Source of the DNA: Fomitopsis serialis
Lineage: Eukaryota > Basidiomycota > Agaricomycetes > Polyporales > Fomitopsidaceae
Assembly: GCF_022376445.1 (NCBI RefSeq)
Contig: NW_025955017.1
Coordinates: forward strand, 183,475 to 247,474
Reading direction: 5' to 3'
Length of the DNA stretch: 64,000 nt
Shown here: one piece after another, positions 27,696 through 38,820 of the stretch
How positions within the stretch are numbered: the first letter of the stretch is position 1
Layout of the letters: the number at the start of each line of letters is the position of its first letter
Notes under the pieces: model-generated
What the model was told of the DNA's origin: nothing
Seen by the model: the letters and a program-made list of their open reading frames with translations, nothing else
The model's database searches: none
Made by a program: the position numbers and the translations under genes

Positions 27696-28243
27696 CTACT
27701 TCTCCTCCTTCGTACGCTTCCACATGAGCTTCTTGAGACATTTGTCGCACAGCACGACCTTGACCAGCGCGAACTTGTCCTCTCCACTCTCGACGTAAGA
27801 GAACGGCAATTCTAACGTCTTGAGCGACGGCCTGAGCTCGTCGACCGCGCGCTGCTCGTGCAGGGGACACCGCGTGTTCCCGCATGTCGTCTCTCCCGCG
27901 CCGGAGATTACCTCGGATTCTGTGCGCCAGCGGAGGGCAAACTGCGGGTTGTGAGTTCAACTGGGTGCGGCCCAGAACCGAGAGGGAAGGGCTACTTACG
28001 TTGCCCGACTTGTAGTGCTTCAGGTCGCAGACGGCGTACTCGCGGTACAGGTTCTCGTAGTACTTCTTCGCAAGCTTGTCATCCCATGACAACTTGGACT
28101 CATCTTCCTTCTCGTCTTCGCGTAGAAACCTGTGTCGAACGTCGTGTCGCGAGAATGAGAGTCGACACTCAGGCTTACTTATGTGACGCCCTCAGAATGT
28201 CGAACTCGGACCTGCCTCCACGCGCCACTTGTTTGGAGGACCA
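27696..28243 (-). CDS. FRA10AC1-family protein (5' end not resolved)
   Basis: Nuclear protein of the Fra10Ac1 family, found in eukaryotes and associated with spliceosomal fractions (family knowledge). Three exons join cleanly. 28179-28243 contains SEFDILRASH. 28000-28129 contains FLREDEKEDESKLSWDDKLA and KKYYENLYREYAVCDLKHYK. 27696-27941 contains FALRWRTESEVISGAGETTC, GNTRCPLHEQ, SYVESGEDKFALVKVVLC and DKCLKKLMWKRTKEEK. The paired CGNTRC and CDKC cysteines are the family's zinc-binding-like pattern, and introns are 49 and 58 bases. The C-terminal tail is shorter than in animals. The start codon and first exon lie beyond 28243 and were not identified. The 5' exons are also present, broken, at 17.5-17.9 kb. 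Confidence 0.85.
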
Positions 28244-28645
28244 CTGTCGAGTACATTGGTGTGGAGAGTGAAAGACAAGAGCCGTGCGCTCACAGGTTCG
28301 GAACCCGACAAGTTCGGAGCGCGCGTGGTGTCTAGAGCGCGGACAGTATGGGCGCTTGAGCGATCATCCCGGGGCCTTTGCCTCCTCCAGGTTTGGCACA
28401 CAGGCAGGATCCGCGGTCCATATGTGGTAGGGTCAGTGAGTAGAACCAATATAAACAACATAGGCTCGATGAAAATCAGCATCAACTATGTAAACTATTA
28501 TTTCTGAACGGAAACTAAGATATTAGAATAGAGGAGTCCGTTTCCGAAGGGAGAGACGATAAAGTGACAGGCAATCATAGTGCAATAGTCCATGGTCCGA
28601 CCCGCTAGCTCGAGCACAACCAATCCCCAAGAAAACGCGCCAACA

Positions 28646-29377
28646 TTAACCGTAGTATGGGATGAGGTAGACATCTACACCGTAGCAAGTGCTGTAGTCG
28701 TAGGTCTGACTGTTATCGGCGTTCGCCTGGTACACAAGGACGTTGTTGGGGCGGGGGTCCGGAACAGCCTGGCAAAGCGAAAAGCTGTCCGCGTCGTTGT
28801 TTACCGCCAGCATAACATAATCATCACGCAGCTGAACCGTGCTCATCAGAAAGCTGTCAAGCAGCGGGATTGGGTGTCGACTCACAGCAGCGCAATAGAT
28901 CTTAGGGACGTCGCGGCCGGGATCGGTTGGAAGCACAATGAACCCAACTTCCGCGCCAGAGGCAATGTCGTAGTCGTATGCTCCCAAGCTCTGTTCATCA
29001 GGCCCGGGATAGGGTAAAGTGCGCCACCCTCAAGGGAGAAGTATGGCCACTGGTTGGAATGCCACTCCGCATACGTCTGCGAAAGTGATCAGCGACGCAG
29101 AATACCAATAGGAAACCAAAGCGCTCACCGAGATCGCCCAGTAACTCGCCTCTGAACTCGTCCCGGGAGGACCCCACCCGAGGACGAGCGGCGCACCGGT
29201 GCTGTTGGTGTTCGGGAGCGTGGTGTTGTGCGCCGTAAGCGTGAAGTTGTACGTCGGGGTGTCGGTGGAGCCGCTACCGAAGCCCGCACATGATGCGCCC
29301 GTCTGACGAGTGTTCAAGGCAGGGATAGCCGACACGGACGCAGTGAACAAAGTAGCGATGGCACCGAAGGCGAACAT
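28646..29377 (-). CDS. Secreted protein of unknown function, copy 2
   Basis: Paralogue of the gene at 18175-18903 with the same exon layout. ATG at 29377 opens a signal peptide (MFAFGAIATLFTASVSAIPA). The mature part keeps TGASCAGFGSGSTDTPTYNF, LVLGWGPPG and GPDEQSLGAYDYDIASGAEV, and ends STCYGVDVYLIPYYG at stop 28646-28648. The exon before the last intron differs from copy 1: the Gln-Leu-Arg-Asn-Gly-Asp start is altered and the intron border is shifted, so one copy may have changed splicing. The promoter with TATA box is kept. Function unknown; both copies look intact. Confidence 0.8.
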
Positions 29378-29457
29378 GACTGACAAAACGAGGAGAAAAG
29401 GAGAGAAAGATTGGTCGAAGGAGCGGTGCTCTTGAGCATACGTTCCTCGCACACTCG

Positions 29458-29466
29458 CTTTATATA
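29458..29466 (-). promoter_or_regulatory. TATA box of secreted-protein copy 2
   Basis: Minus strand TATATAAAG about 85 bases before the ATG at 29377, at the same relative place as in copy 1. Confidence 0.5.
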
Positions 29467-30040
29467 CGTTTCTTGACTCCGATCGGTGCATACCTGGGTC
29501 AGAGGGCAATAACGGGACGTCTGCGATTTACATATCACGGGCAGTGATCGCCGTCAGTGCTATGTGCCACAGCGCGACGGTCGGCGCACTGGCCGTGATG
29601 TGCACGTTCGAGGATTATGAACAGGGAGAGCCAAGACTTCCTATGCCTAGCTGAAGTTGAACGTTGGGCATTGAGGTGTCACGAAGATACGTCCGGCCTC
29701 GGGGCACGGGGAAGACGAATTGATGGAGCGGGCAGCAGCGCGCGCGATCGGTGAATGTTTGATACGTAGGGTTTCGTGGAGGCGCCAGAACCATACTGTA
29801 GTCACAGTGTAAGCACGGATTGCGCGCTGTCACCATATGAAGTCGACCAGTGGTGTCTGGCATTGGCGAGAAAAGCCTAACATGTAAGAGAAAGGTTATT
29901 CCCGCATAGTACATGACACCCTTCGGTCTGTGCACGAATGCCATGACAGTTTGAGTTCCAGTCTCGTCCAAGCGGACGAATGCATCCGGTCTCAAGGTGG
30001 TGAAGGAGACGGTGACACATAGCCATCGTGGTATATGCAT

Positions 30041-30691
30041 TCTTTTCGCGTGTCTCATCGTGACATACCGTGCGTCTTAACCGCTAGCCTATCAGAGATG
30101 ATGTCTGTTGCCGTAGTGTTCGTCAGCAGGGACCAGCTGCTCCAGATCCAAGGCCACTCACCTACTTACGAGAATGCTTCAATTCCCGAGCTGATGATAT
30201 TCGCAGCGGAGCGAGATGTCATGCATTTTAGCTAGCTTGAGTGTCACTGGGCATTTACGGCCGTGTATGCAGAGGTACATCCGAGCCAGGGCGAGAGACC
30301 ACGCAGTGAAGCCATGCGATATGTACGACGACGTTCAAAAAGATGCAAGCCTTCGGCAAGCACCGTGACGAAATGGTGCTCTCACGAGAAGGCGATCTAT
30401 ATGCGGTGGTGCGGAGACATCCATACTGGGATGCAGGGGAGACCCCGCAGGCCGGCCTGGACCGGAGTGGGAGATGCCACTGAGGGGCGGGACGTCACGG
30501 TGCTCCCGACCATGTTCTGGTATGTTCTGGCAACGCCGCCATGGCTGGCGCGAATTCCAGCCCGCCCCGTCGCCGCTCTACTTATTGCCAGCACAGCGCT
30601 CTCGCGGTCCCACATATACGTGACGACCTACCAGATACCACTTTCCCCGCTCCCTTCTTTCCCAACCACATACCACACTAGCTGATCCATC
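30041..30691. other. Upstream region of the Sis1-type gene
   Basis: No gene seen. At 30513-30529 the motif TGTTCTGG occurs twice with TTC cores exactly 10 bases apart, which fits a loose (step-type) heat-shock element. This is weak evidence but sensible for an Hsp40 promoter. Confidence 0.35.
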
Positions 30692-32006
30692 ATGGGTACG
30701 GACTACTACAAGTTGCTCGGCGTAGACCGCAGCGCCAGGACGACGACATCAAGAAGGCCTATCGGAAGATGGTACGTACAGCTTGATTGGTTTTGTCCGA
30801 ATCTGGCTGAATTGCCTCAATCAAGGCCTTGAAATGGCATCCCGACCGCAACAAAGGGTCTGACGAAGCCACCAAGAAATTCAAAGAGGTCAGTCGATAG
30901 CTCGGTTGCGTAGCCTCGCATTCTGAACTTCCCGCTGATCATCGTCTGTTAGATCTCCGAAGCCTTCGAGGTTCTCAGCGACAAGCAGAAACGAGCCGTT
31001 TACGACCAGTTCGGAGAGGAGGGCCTCAAGGGCGGAGGCGTACCGCCACAAGGCGCAGGAGGCCCTGGCGGGGGCGGCTTCTCCAATTTCGGCGGCTTCC
31101 CCGGTGGGACGTTCTCCTTCTCCACGAGCTCACCAGGCGGTGGAGGCTTCCAGAGTAGCGGGTATAACCCAACAGACCCCCAGAAGATATTCGAGTAAGT
31201 GCATACGTGCGTTCACTGTCAGCGTATATTGACGCTCGCGCTCTACAGGGCGTTCTTCGGTGCGGGAGGTCTGGGTGGATTGGGCGGCATGGGAGGTATG
31301 GGTGGCTTCGGCGGCGGCGGTGGTCGCAACCGCACGGGCAGCATGTTCGCGAGCGAGGATGACGACATGAGTGGATTCCCATTCGGCGGCATGCCCGGTG
31401 GCATGCCAAACGGTCGCTCAACACCCCGCACCGGTGCGCGGAGACCATCATCCCCAGCACCTTCCGCAGCACCCTCCGAGATCACTCGTCCGCTCAAGGT
31501 ATCATTAGAGGACGTCTACGCGGGCACAAGCAAGCACCTCAAAATCGGGCGGAAACTGCTCAGCGGCGACACCGAGGAGAAGGTGCTCGAGATCAGGTGC
31601 AGCCGGATGGAAGAGCGGCACGAAGGTGCGCTTCCCGCGCGCGGGCAACGAGCAGCCCACGGGCGAGGCGCAGGACCTCGTGTTCGTCCTCGAGGAGAAG
31701 CCGCACGACCGGTTCGTCCGTGAGGGCAACGACATCGTGTGCCACCTTCGCTGCCGCTTGTCGACGCGCTCGCTGGCGAGGGAGGCCGACGGACGGTGGA
31801 GCATCTCGATGGCGGAAGCTGCAGGTGACGATCCCAGCGGCGTGGTGAAGCCCGGGCAGAAGACGGTCCTGTCGGGCGAGGGCATGCCGATTCGGAAGGA
31901 GGGTGCGGTACGGAGGAAGGGCGATCTGATCGTTCAGTGGGATGTAACCTTCCCGGACCGGCTTACACCAGCACAGAAGGAGGGCGTCCGGAAGGTGCTG
32001 GGTTAA
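30692..32006 (+). CDS. SIS1: Sis1/DNAJB1-type Hsp40 (frame broken by indels)
   Basis: Class-B J protein, Hsp70 partner for folding and disaggregation in cytosol and nucleus. ATG 30692 encodes [15 protein letters not shown], then a one-base loss near 30737 disrupts [10 protein letters not shown]. Later exons are [20 protein letters not shown] (HPD present), [20 protein letters not shown], the Gly/Phe-rich region ([35 protein letters not shown]), then CTD1 ([20 protein letters not shown]), and CTD2 with [39 protein letters not shown] and [13 protein letters not shown]. It stops at 32004-32006. At least five single-base losses are inferred (about 30737, 31594, 31607, 31754, 31817-31835), nearly all where a doubled base is expected. 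This pattern suggests assembly error, although a true pseudogene cannot be excluded from this sequence alone. Confidence 0.85.
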
Positions 32007-32485
32007 TAATACACAGCTATTCATGGAGGACTTGACGGACGTTTATCGCATTCACTATGTAGCAATTATCGTTGTAGTATTCTAGATACTCCTCACATTA
32101 TATGCATATTTCGCTCACCTTGCTAGCATCAGAGCCTTGATCAGAGCGACATATACCGTTCATGTCTGCGACACGGTCAGTGGCATTGTCGGTAGAAAGA
32201 CTAGAGAATCTGCGACGCATTCACATTTGACAGTTGAACGATTGTTGACGCTGACAGCATGCCAACACACTGAGTACTGGCACAGGCAACGTCTGCCCGA
32301 CTGCTCCAATCGCTTTTCTTTCAAATCCATTTCATGCATAATGCCTGCTCAGGCGTTCCCCAGATCACTTGACATTCATCATGGCTTCTCGACGTTATGT
32401 AAGTTACACAGTTAGTTGTTCACATACACTACCCTCGCCGGACCACTCGTCTCAACGAACAATACAGCACTCTTTTGCCAGTATC

Positions 32486-32969
32486 CTAGCAGTTGTTGCC
32501 TCCGCAGGCTCCCTGTCAGAGGGCACATTATCAGCATCGCATTCAACCGCTTGCAAGCCGGAGCAGAGTCACGCACTCCGACGAAACGGTAGCTCTGGTC
32601 GCTCGGGTTGAGCGTCTTGCAGAACCCGGTGGCCGTGAAGTCGTAGCCGACGTTCTGGCAGGTGCACGTCCCGTCGCCGGAGGTGATGACGAGACAGTAC
32701 TGGTTGTCGCCGCTGGTGCCGAGACCGTCGTCGGGGATGTAGACGGAACCGCGGCCGGCCTCGCCCAGGCAGCCATCGTTGCGGATGTCGACGCCGATGC
32801 CGCCATTCACGGAGCAGGCGTTGTCTGAGCGGATTGAACGTATGTCAGCTCAGGACCATGGAAGAGGACAGGCATACGTACCATCGAAGAAGTTGGCGGA
32901 GAAGTCGGCCTTGACGGGAGCGAGGAGAGCAAGGGCGACGGCGGAGGTGATGGTGCTCGAGAACTTCAT
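32486..32969 (-). CDS. Small secreted protein with eight cysteines
   Basis: Three exons with exact joins: 32882-32969, 32577-32824 and 32486-32512, giving 120 residues. The signal peptide is MKFSSTITSAVALALLAPVK(A). The mature part contains DDNACSVNGGIGVDIRNDGC, YIPDDGLGTSGDNQYCLVIT, GDGTCTCQNVGYDFTATGFC and the end SYRFVGGACGGNNC. Eight Cys residues would allow four disulphides. It resembles lineage-specific fungal secreted cysteine-rich proteins; I do not recognise a named family, and nothing in the sequence shows a toxic activity. It is convergent with the Sis1-type gene. Confidence 0.8.
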
Positions 32970-34635
32970 TGTTGTTGGACGCAGATGGATGTGGTGGTTT
33001 TCTGAGACAGCGTGCTTTGTGATGAAGAGCTATGGGCTCACTCGCAGGCTCTTATATAGCATTTGGTATGACTTCAGGACGGGTCACTGGGACGGCTGGA
33101 GACCGTCAGTTACATGTCGTGACTATGCCGTGACTGAACTCACAGCGCATCCTCCTGGCTTCCTCCGAGTCGGACGTCGACCATTCTCTGAACCACCCCT
33201 TCCCGACGCATCGTGCAGGTTTCAGGCGGTGTCGAACTCTACGCAAGAACGTCAATCACCCACCCGACTCCCCAAGGATCCAGTGTCCAGGCGTACCGAA
33301 GCTAATTTACAGCAGTGCAGCACCACAGGAGGTTGCGCTCGTCGGACACGACTTGGGACACGACTTGGGACAGTACTGGGCTGAAATGCGCCTGACACGA
33401 CTGCACGAAGCCGACCCTTTGTGAGCCCAATGATATTTGCCAACGCAAGGCCTTTCGCGTAGAGGCGTCGGTGTCGAACCTCGGGAAAAGCGCGTTTGAT
33501 GCGCCCAAGATTTGCAAGACAATCCGGATGAATCGTCAACCACTGTATAAGTGGCTATGTCATTGACGGGCGCGGCGATCTTCTGTGCGGACAAGGTGGA
33601 CGTGCATGTGCCGGTGAGGTCGCGCATGACGTTTGTTCTGTCAAGCAAAGTGACTTCTCGAACTGCATCGCGGCGCATGTTCACTGCGGCAGCGCCTACA
33701 GAACCAACTTAGGCTTCCTGGCTGTGACATCGAGACCCGTGGGCGATGCGTACTTGGAGTAAATTGAGGTGCACTGGAGGGTCATCAATGGGTATTAATT
33801 CCAAGAAGCATGCGTGAGCCACGCACAGTGTATGTGACCTGGGTCAAGGTACCTTTGCGGTGTTGGAGTTGGAGTCCATCTTTAATGCATCAGCTGAATG
33901 TCAAATCGTCAGGACATTGAATTTGAGGGTCTGGGATTGCACCGGTGCTCTTACGCAGTCGAGCGCTTAAGGGACCCATTAAGCTCATCGGCAGCTTCTG
34001 TCAGAGCAGTCATCGGACGCAGACACGACACGACAGATGCTTGAAATTACGTCTACATTGGAGTGTTGCCGATTTGAACTAGTCGCGATGTCCGAGGCGC
34101 AGACAGATCGACGAACCCGAACCCCTGAACATTGTCATGATTAGCGACTCGAATTTGTACACGATTACCGAGGCAAATGCAAACGTCCCCAGACGAAGAC
34201 ACGAAGGGTGTAGAAAACATACCGGGACTCCGGGCCATGATAGCAGGCCTAAGAGAACGGCGCCAGCAGACCCGCTTTTGCTGGTTGAGGAGTTATAGAT
34301 ACTAAATAAAAGAGCCGATACGTTAGCAGGAGAAGGTGCACAGAAAGCAGATAACGGAGACATCGCCCTGGTTGTGGAGGTCACTGTACTCAAGCAACGC
34401 CAACAGCGCCTCTTTCTGCCAAAATTCGCCTGCTTAAGTTAGTAAGGAATCTGAGAGTTAAACTGAGTACCTGCACAAATAGGAGATGCACCAGCGTAGA
34501 CAACATGATCCGAGCCATAGATGAAGTCCAGATATAGCGCGGCCTTCGACATAAAGACATGAAAAATCTTTCAGATCTACGCCCATTTGTTAAGGAAGCG
34601 CAGGAGGTTGTTCCGACTGAGGCGGTCTCCACGGT
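32970..34635. other. Intergenic; small tandem repeat at 33345-33368
   Basis: No supported gene. A 12-bp unit GACACGACTTGG is repeated twice at 33345-33368. Hydrophobic minus-strand frames at 34050-34630 look faintly membrane-protein-like but give no consistent gene model. Confidence 0.4.
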
Positions 34636-34960
34636 GGGGCGATCTCCTTTACGACGAGCTCACCAGGAAGCGGAGGCTTCCAGAATGGCGGGTACAACCC
34701 GACAGACCGCCAGAAGGGTTTCTAACTCTTCACTGTTGACACATACGCTGACGACCTCGTTCTACAGGCAGCTCTTCAAGTTCGGTATGAGAGGTTCTGT
34801 GGTATTTAAGAAGCATTGGAGGGATGAACGCCATGGGGGGCTTTGGGGGCGGTGGTGGTGGTCGCAATCGCATGGGCAGCTAGGAGGATGGATTGAGCGG
34901 GTTCTCGTCTGGCAACGTGCTCGGTAGAATGACAAACGGTCCAAGTCCCGTCGCGCCAAC
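34636..34960 (+). pseudogene. Decayed fragment of the Sis1-type DnaJ gene
   Basis: This segment matches the end of the Gly-rich exon, the following intron and the start of the next exon of the gene at 31105-31400. Shared pieces: ACGACGAGCTCACCAG, CGGAGGCTTCCAGA, CGGGTACAACC, an intron-like stretch ending CTCGTTCTACAG, then CTCTTC, and later the GGTGGTGGTGGTCGCAATCGCATGGGCAGC block. Stops and deletions interrupt it. The intron is retained, so the copy arose at the DNA level and not by reverse transcription. Confidence 0.75.
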
Positions 34961-35008
34961 CGAGTCGATGAAAGCGTATAGTTACTAGAAAGACACAACT
35001 TGAGCCGG

Positions 35009-37333
35009 AGTTGACTCCCAGTGGAAATCAGACCTGCTGGGAGATGCTCCAAGCTGCTCTGAGCTGCGCGGTGGGGCCGCTGTCAAAAGAGCATCTGCGA
35101 GCAGCTCTGAGCAGCCTGGAGCAAGAAATTTAGACTTTTCGCATTTTTCTAGATGCTCGGAGCTGCTCTGAGCGTGAAAATTACGCGTATGCAGCTGGGA
35201 GCAGATCCGGGCATATTGCTAGATGCTCCTGTATTGCACTAGCTGCCATAAGAATAATACATTTATCGTGCCCGCATCCTGCGCCGCCTGCGCCCTGCAT
35301 ACCGCGCCCGCGCGCCCACACCCTGCATACCGCCCGCATACCACGCCCGCCGCCTGCATACCACGCCCACACGCTCCCGCCCAACCACCCCACACACCAC
35401 CTGCATACTACGCCCGCCCGCTTCCTACGTACCGCACTCGCGCCCGTTTCACGCCTTCGTCTCACTCGCATACGCTGGCCACTTGCCGACATTTCCGAGT
35501 CTTGGCAGTTGCGCTTCACTTCACCTCGGATTTCTTGCCTTGATTCACCAACGCGACCGGCTCCTGCTGATTCAGTTCAATCGAGCTCGCACACACCTTG
35601 TTCGCCTTACGAATCGCGATGTGTGGCGGCGGCAGCTGGTACTACCTGTTCGCCATCTCGTCGAGTGCTACACGACCTGTGGGGTCGAGCACGATGCCAA
35701 CACTGTTGTGGCTCGTCGGGCGCTGATGTTCTCTGGCTGGGGCTCGGACCTGCCCTGGCAGCCCAATAACACTCCCAGGACGACTACCCAGCCGGCTTAT
35801 GGACTTGCGCTCACCAGGGAACGACTGCTCGTAGTCGTGCGAAATCTCCTCCACGGGCAAATTTCGATGGACCTACATTTGACGGCGGGAGCATGTGCTT
35901 CGGGTACGGGTTTGGCGACGTCGAACGCCAGTCGGACGCTGGCAGCGCCGCGCCGGCGACGATCTCCGCGGAGCGACGATAGTCGACCGAGTTCCTGCGA
36001 CCACTCCGGCTCGATCCGTCTGGCGGCGGCGACAGCTTGTTCGCCGTGGCGTCCCGCTTCGTTGGCGACGGGCTGGAATCCGGATACGCGCCCTGTGGCT
36101 GGTACTGACTCTGCCGCCGTGTGCTGCGTCTTCCTGTTTGAGCGCGACCATCTGCTGGGCGAGCGGATCGTCGTCTTGCCCGACGTCGAGCGGCGCGGCT
36201 ATTTTGCTGCAGCCCCTCTGTCTTCGCGGGTCGCGTGAGGGATCCACAGGATAAGCCCGCTCGCCGATCTTCAGCATCGTCTCTGCAGTGGGGTCAACGG
36301 GCGGGCGAACACAGACGGGCGAGCGAGCATGGAGACGGGCGAGCAAGTGCAGAGATGGGCGAGCAAGTGCAGAGACGGGTGAGCAAATGTAGTGACGGGT
36401 AAGTGAGTGTAGAGACAGGCGGGTGAGCATAGAGAGATGGGTGGGCGAGTGTAGAGACGGGCGGGCGAGCATAGAGAGATGGGCGAACAAAGAAATGGGC
36501 AAGCGAAGAAATGGGCAGGGGTGCACAAACACTTACGGGACGCAGATCGCGTTGCTCGGCGCGCCAGCGATCCTTACAATGACGTTCACGGGTCTCGCGC
36601 GAATCATGCCAACGGATGGATGAGCGGGTCGGTGAGCGGGCGCCGGGTGAGTCAACCAGTTAGGGAACGAACGGGCAAGTGGGCAGTCAGCTAAGGTGTG
36701 AATGAGACATGCGGGCAGGATGCCAGGCGAGCAAAAAGGTGTGCGGTCAGGCACTTGAAGAAGGCGCGTGGCAAGTCACAAAGATGCGTGGGCGAGCGAA
36801 AGACTCGTAAGCGAATGAGACGTGCAATACACTGGCAGGAGGGCGAACGGGCGGACAAGTCTGTAGTCAGGTGGAGAAGTGAGCAGGTAAGCGCAAGGCC
36901 GCCACGGCAGGCGGGCAGTAGACAAGCAGCGGGCAATTGAACAAGCTAGGTGATGGTGGTGGTAAGAGCCTGAGAGAGAGGGGCGAGGGCAGGAAGACGA
37001 CGACGGCCGTCGCTGCAATGAGATTACGTCATACCAGAGTGGGCGGGAATATCACTGCTATAAGTAATGCGCATCGCGCGGTGCGACCGTAAGTGCTTAA
37101 CGCAAGGGGGCAGACTCGACAGCGGTATCGTTAGGCTACAGCCCCAAGTCAGAAGCAAAAGACACTAAGCTCTAATGATATTATGAGTTAACTCGTGGAG
37201 AAGCTGTCATTTAGTGACTTTACTGTAAGCCGTCAGCAGCTCGGAGCAGATTCGAGCAGATTCCGACGACGCGCGCAGCTCAGAGCAGCTCCGGGCATCT
37301 CCCAGCAGATGCGCTTTTCATTGGGGTTGACTG
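35009..37333. mobile_element. 2.3-kb element with imperfect terminal inverted repeats
   Basis: The left end (AGTTGACTCCCAGTGG, CTGCTGGGAGATGC, GAGCTGCGCG) is matched on the opposite strand by the right end (AGTCAACCCCAATG, CTGCTGGGAGATGC, GAGCTGCGCG). The inverted repeats are about 60 bp and imperfect. Several further copies of the near-palindrome GAGCTGCTCTGAGC lie just inside the left end, like subterminal transposase sites. The interior has no recognisable transposase. It carries GC-rich low-complexity DNA and a minisatellite, so it is probably non-autonomous. A clear target-site duplication was not found and the exact ends are uncertain. Confidence 0.6.
36296..36500. repeat. Degenerate about 20-bp tandem repeat
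   Basis: Variants of GAGACGGGCGAGCAAGTGCA recur about ten times in a row. Long open frames with Cys/Leu/His-rich translations here are produced by the repeat and are not genes. Confidence 0.8.
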
Positions 37334-38339
37334 TTACACGTTAGTGCATATAGGGCCGGTGGCGATCGCGGTCCCAAGGGCGCAGTTCGCGACGGATAGT
37401 GGCGGTGGCTGAAGCGCTGAGGCCGAGGCCCCGGCCCGTGGAGGGTGGCTGGCGGTCGCCGCACCGAGGTGCGGCCCAGGAGCGTAGAGTCTGCAATCGT
37501 CTACGACGTCCACACTCTGCCTTTGTTCATGGCTGTCATGCACTGCGAAACTGAGGATTTCAAGACAGGCAAACAAAGAACAGAGCAACATTTTAATATC
37601 GCCTTCGCGGGCCCTGCAAAACCGACGTCACTGCTGCTTTCTTGTCTGAGTCCTCCTCTACTTAACAAGGTCATGTTTAGGGTGAGGCTGCGCGAGACTA
37701 AGCCCACGACTCTCACTGGCGGCTTAGTACTGATCTCCAGCCGCCAAACCCCAGTGTCAGCTAGTAGCAATTCGCTATGGTGCGTCGATACTGTATTATA
37801 TATGACATTCGTTCAAGTTGTAGGCGCTGCATGCAAGACCCCTGGCTACCGTGTCCTCTTCAGGCACGATCTACCCAGGTATGCCCTCCGCTCGCGTTCG
37901 GATCATGACTGATCACAAAATTGTTTCTTAAGCAGAAACCTACTATTAGTGTGTGCGCCTCCACTATGTGCGCCTCCACTGGGGCGCTGAAATGATCAGA
38001 GGTTGGTCGGTTATACAATGAACCATTCTGCCATCCTACCGTCATTGTGTCACTCCGACTTTGCGACCACGACAAATGTGCACAATCGGTAAACTTCCTA
38101 CGTACCGCTAAGTACTACTGGCATCTGCTATCACTCCCATCGGCTACTATGAAATAGCTGAACCGGATACTAGAGTCATGCCGCCAATGCGGGAAGACGG
38201 GACTGATAAGTAGAGGTGTCAAGTTCGCGGCCACCTTCCCGGAAATTGTGTAGTCTATCGGACCCCCGTGTAACAAGACGGGTTACCGGACTTGCTACTG
38301 GGAGGGGTTCGGTCACTCAAGGTACACTCACGTGACGGG
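37334..38339. other. No gene recognised
   Basis: Between the inverted-repeat element and the LTR. Open frames up to 155 codons (37445-37912) have no family motif. Near 37945-37985 a short direct repeat (TGTGCGCCTCCACT) occurs twice. Confidence 0.4.
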
Positions 38340-38686
38340 TGATCAGTCCGTTGGTTTAGGTTCGGTTGAAGTGGTTGTATTACTGACTACGTTAGCGTAA
38401 CGAGTAGTAATACGAGGGAACGCGCGAGAGAGAGAGGGAGAGGGAGAAGTGAGAGTAAAGGAAACGGGAAGGTACTTTGGCCAGCAAAGCGTGTCGAACC
38501 TCAAGAACTCTTCTTCCTTATATACTCGTATAAGGATCGCCTTAGCGCCTGGCACAGCCTGTACGAGGCGATGCCTTGTAGCTACTAGACGAACGTCGTA
38601 AGTTCCAGCGAGTTCTCTACGGTTCGAGATGAATGCAGAATATACATTCATGTACTAGATTATAATATACATACTGAGTCGTTACA
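38340..38686 (-). mobile_element. Probable LTR of a minus-oriented retrotransposon
   Basis: Read on the minus strand, the segment starts TGTAACGACTCAG, contains a TATA box (TATATAAGG) near 38520, and ends in CA at 38340. It is directly preceded by a purine tract (GTGAGGGGGGGTAAT at 38687-38701), the expected 3' LTR junction. The length is about 347 bp. No second copy was seen to the right, so the element is truncated or this is its only surviving LTR. The left end is an estimate. Confidence 0.55.
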
Positions 38687-38701
38687 ATTACCCCCCCTCA
38701 C
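38687..38701 (-). other. Polypurine tract next to the LTR
   Basis: Minus strand GTGAGGGGGGGTAAT, immediately before TGTAACGACTC. This is a typical plus-strand primer site of LTR retrotransposons. Confidence 0.5.
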
Positions 38702-38820
38702 AAAGAAAGCGAGGTCTCCGAGTCGAGGGAAAGCAGGTAACGAGATATCAGTGTATCATGACGCGTAAAGAACGTGAGGCATAACTAAGATGCACAGTAT
38801 CCAAACAATCAGTTCAATCC

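Larger units (their letters stand above)
28005..30040. repeat. Direct duplication, copy 2 (2.0 kb)
   Basis: Counterpart of 17540-19640 in the same orientation. It contains the functional FRA10AC1 5' exons, the intergenic stretch, the second secreted-protein gene and about 700 bases of its upstream region. Similarity ends near 30040, where copy 1 ends near 19640. Differences are scattered substitutions and small indels, so the event is not very recent. Confidence 0.85.

Noticed and set aside
35483..36238. 251-codon open frame inside the 35-37 kb element
   Set aside because: Several frames on both strands stay open together in this GC-rich, repeat-bearing DNA. There is no domain and no splice-consistent extension.
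36296..36500. CRISPR-like array
   Set aside because: Units are contiguous and degenerate without unique spacers, in a fungal genome. It is an ordinary minisatellite.
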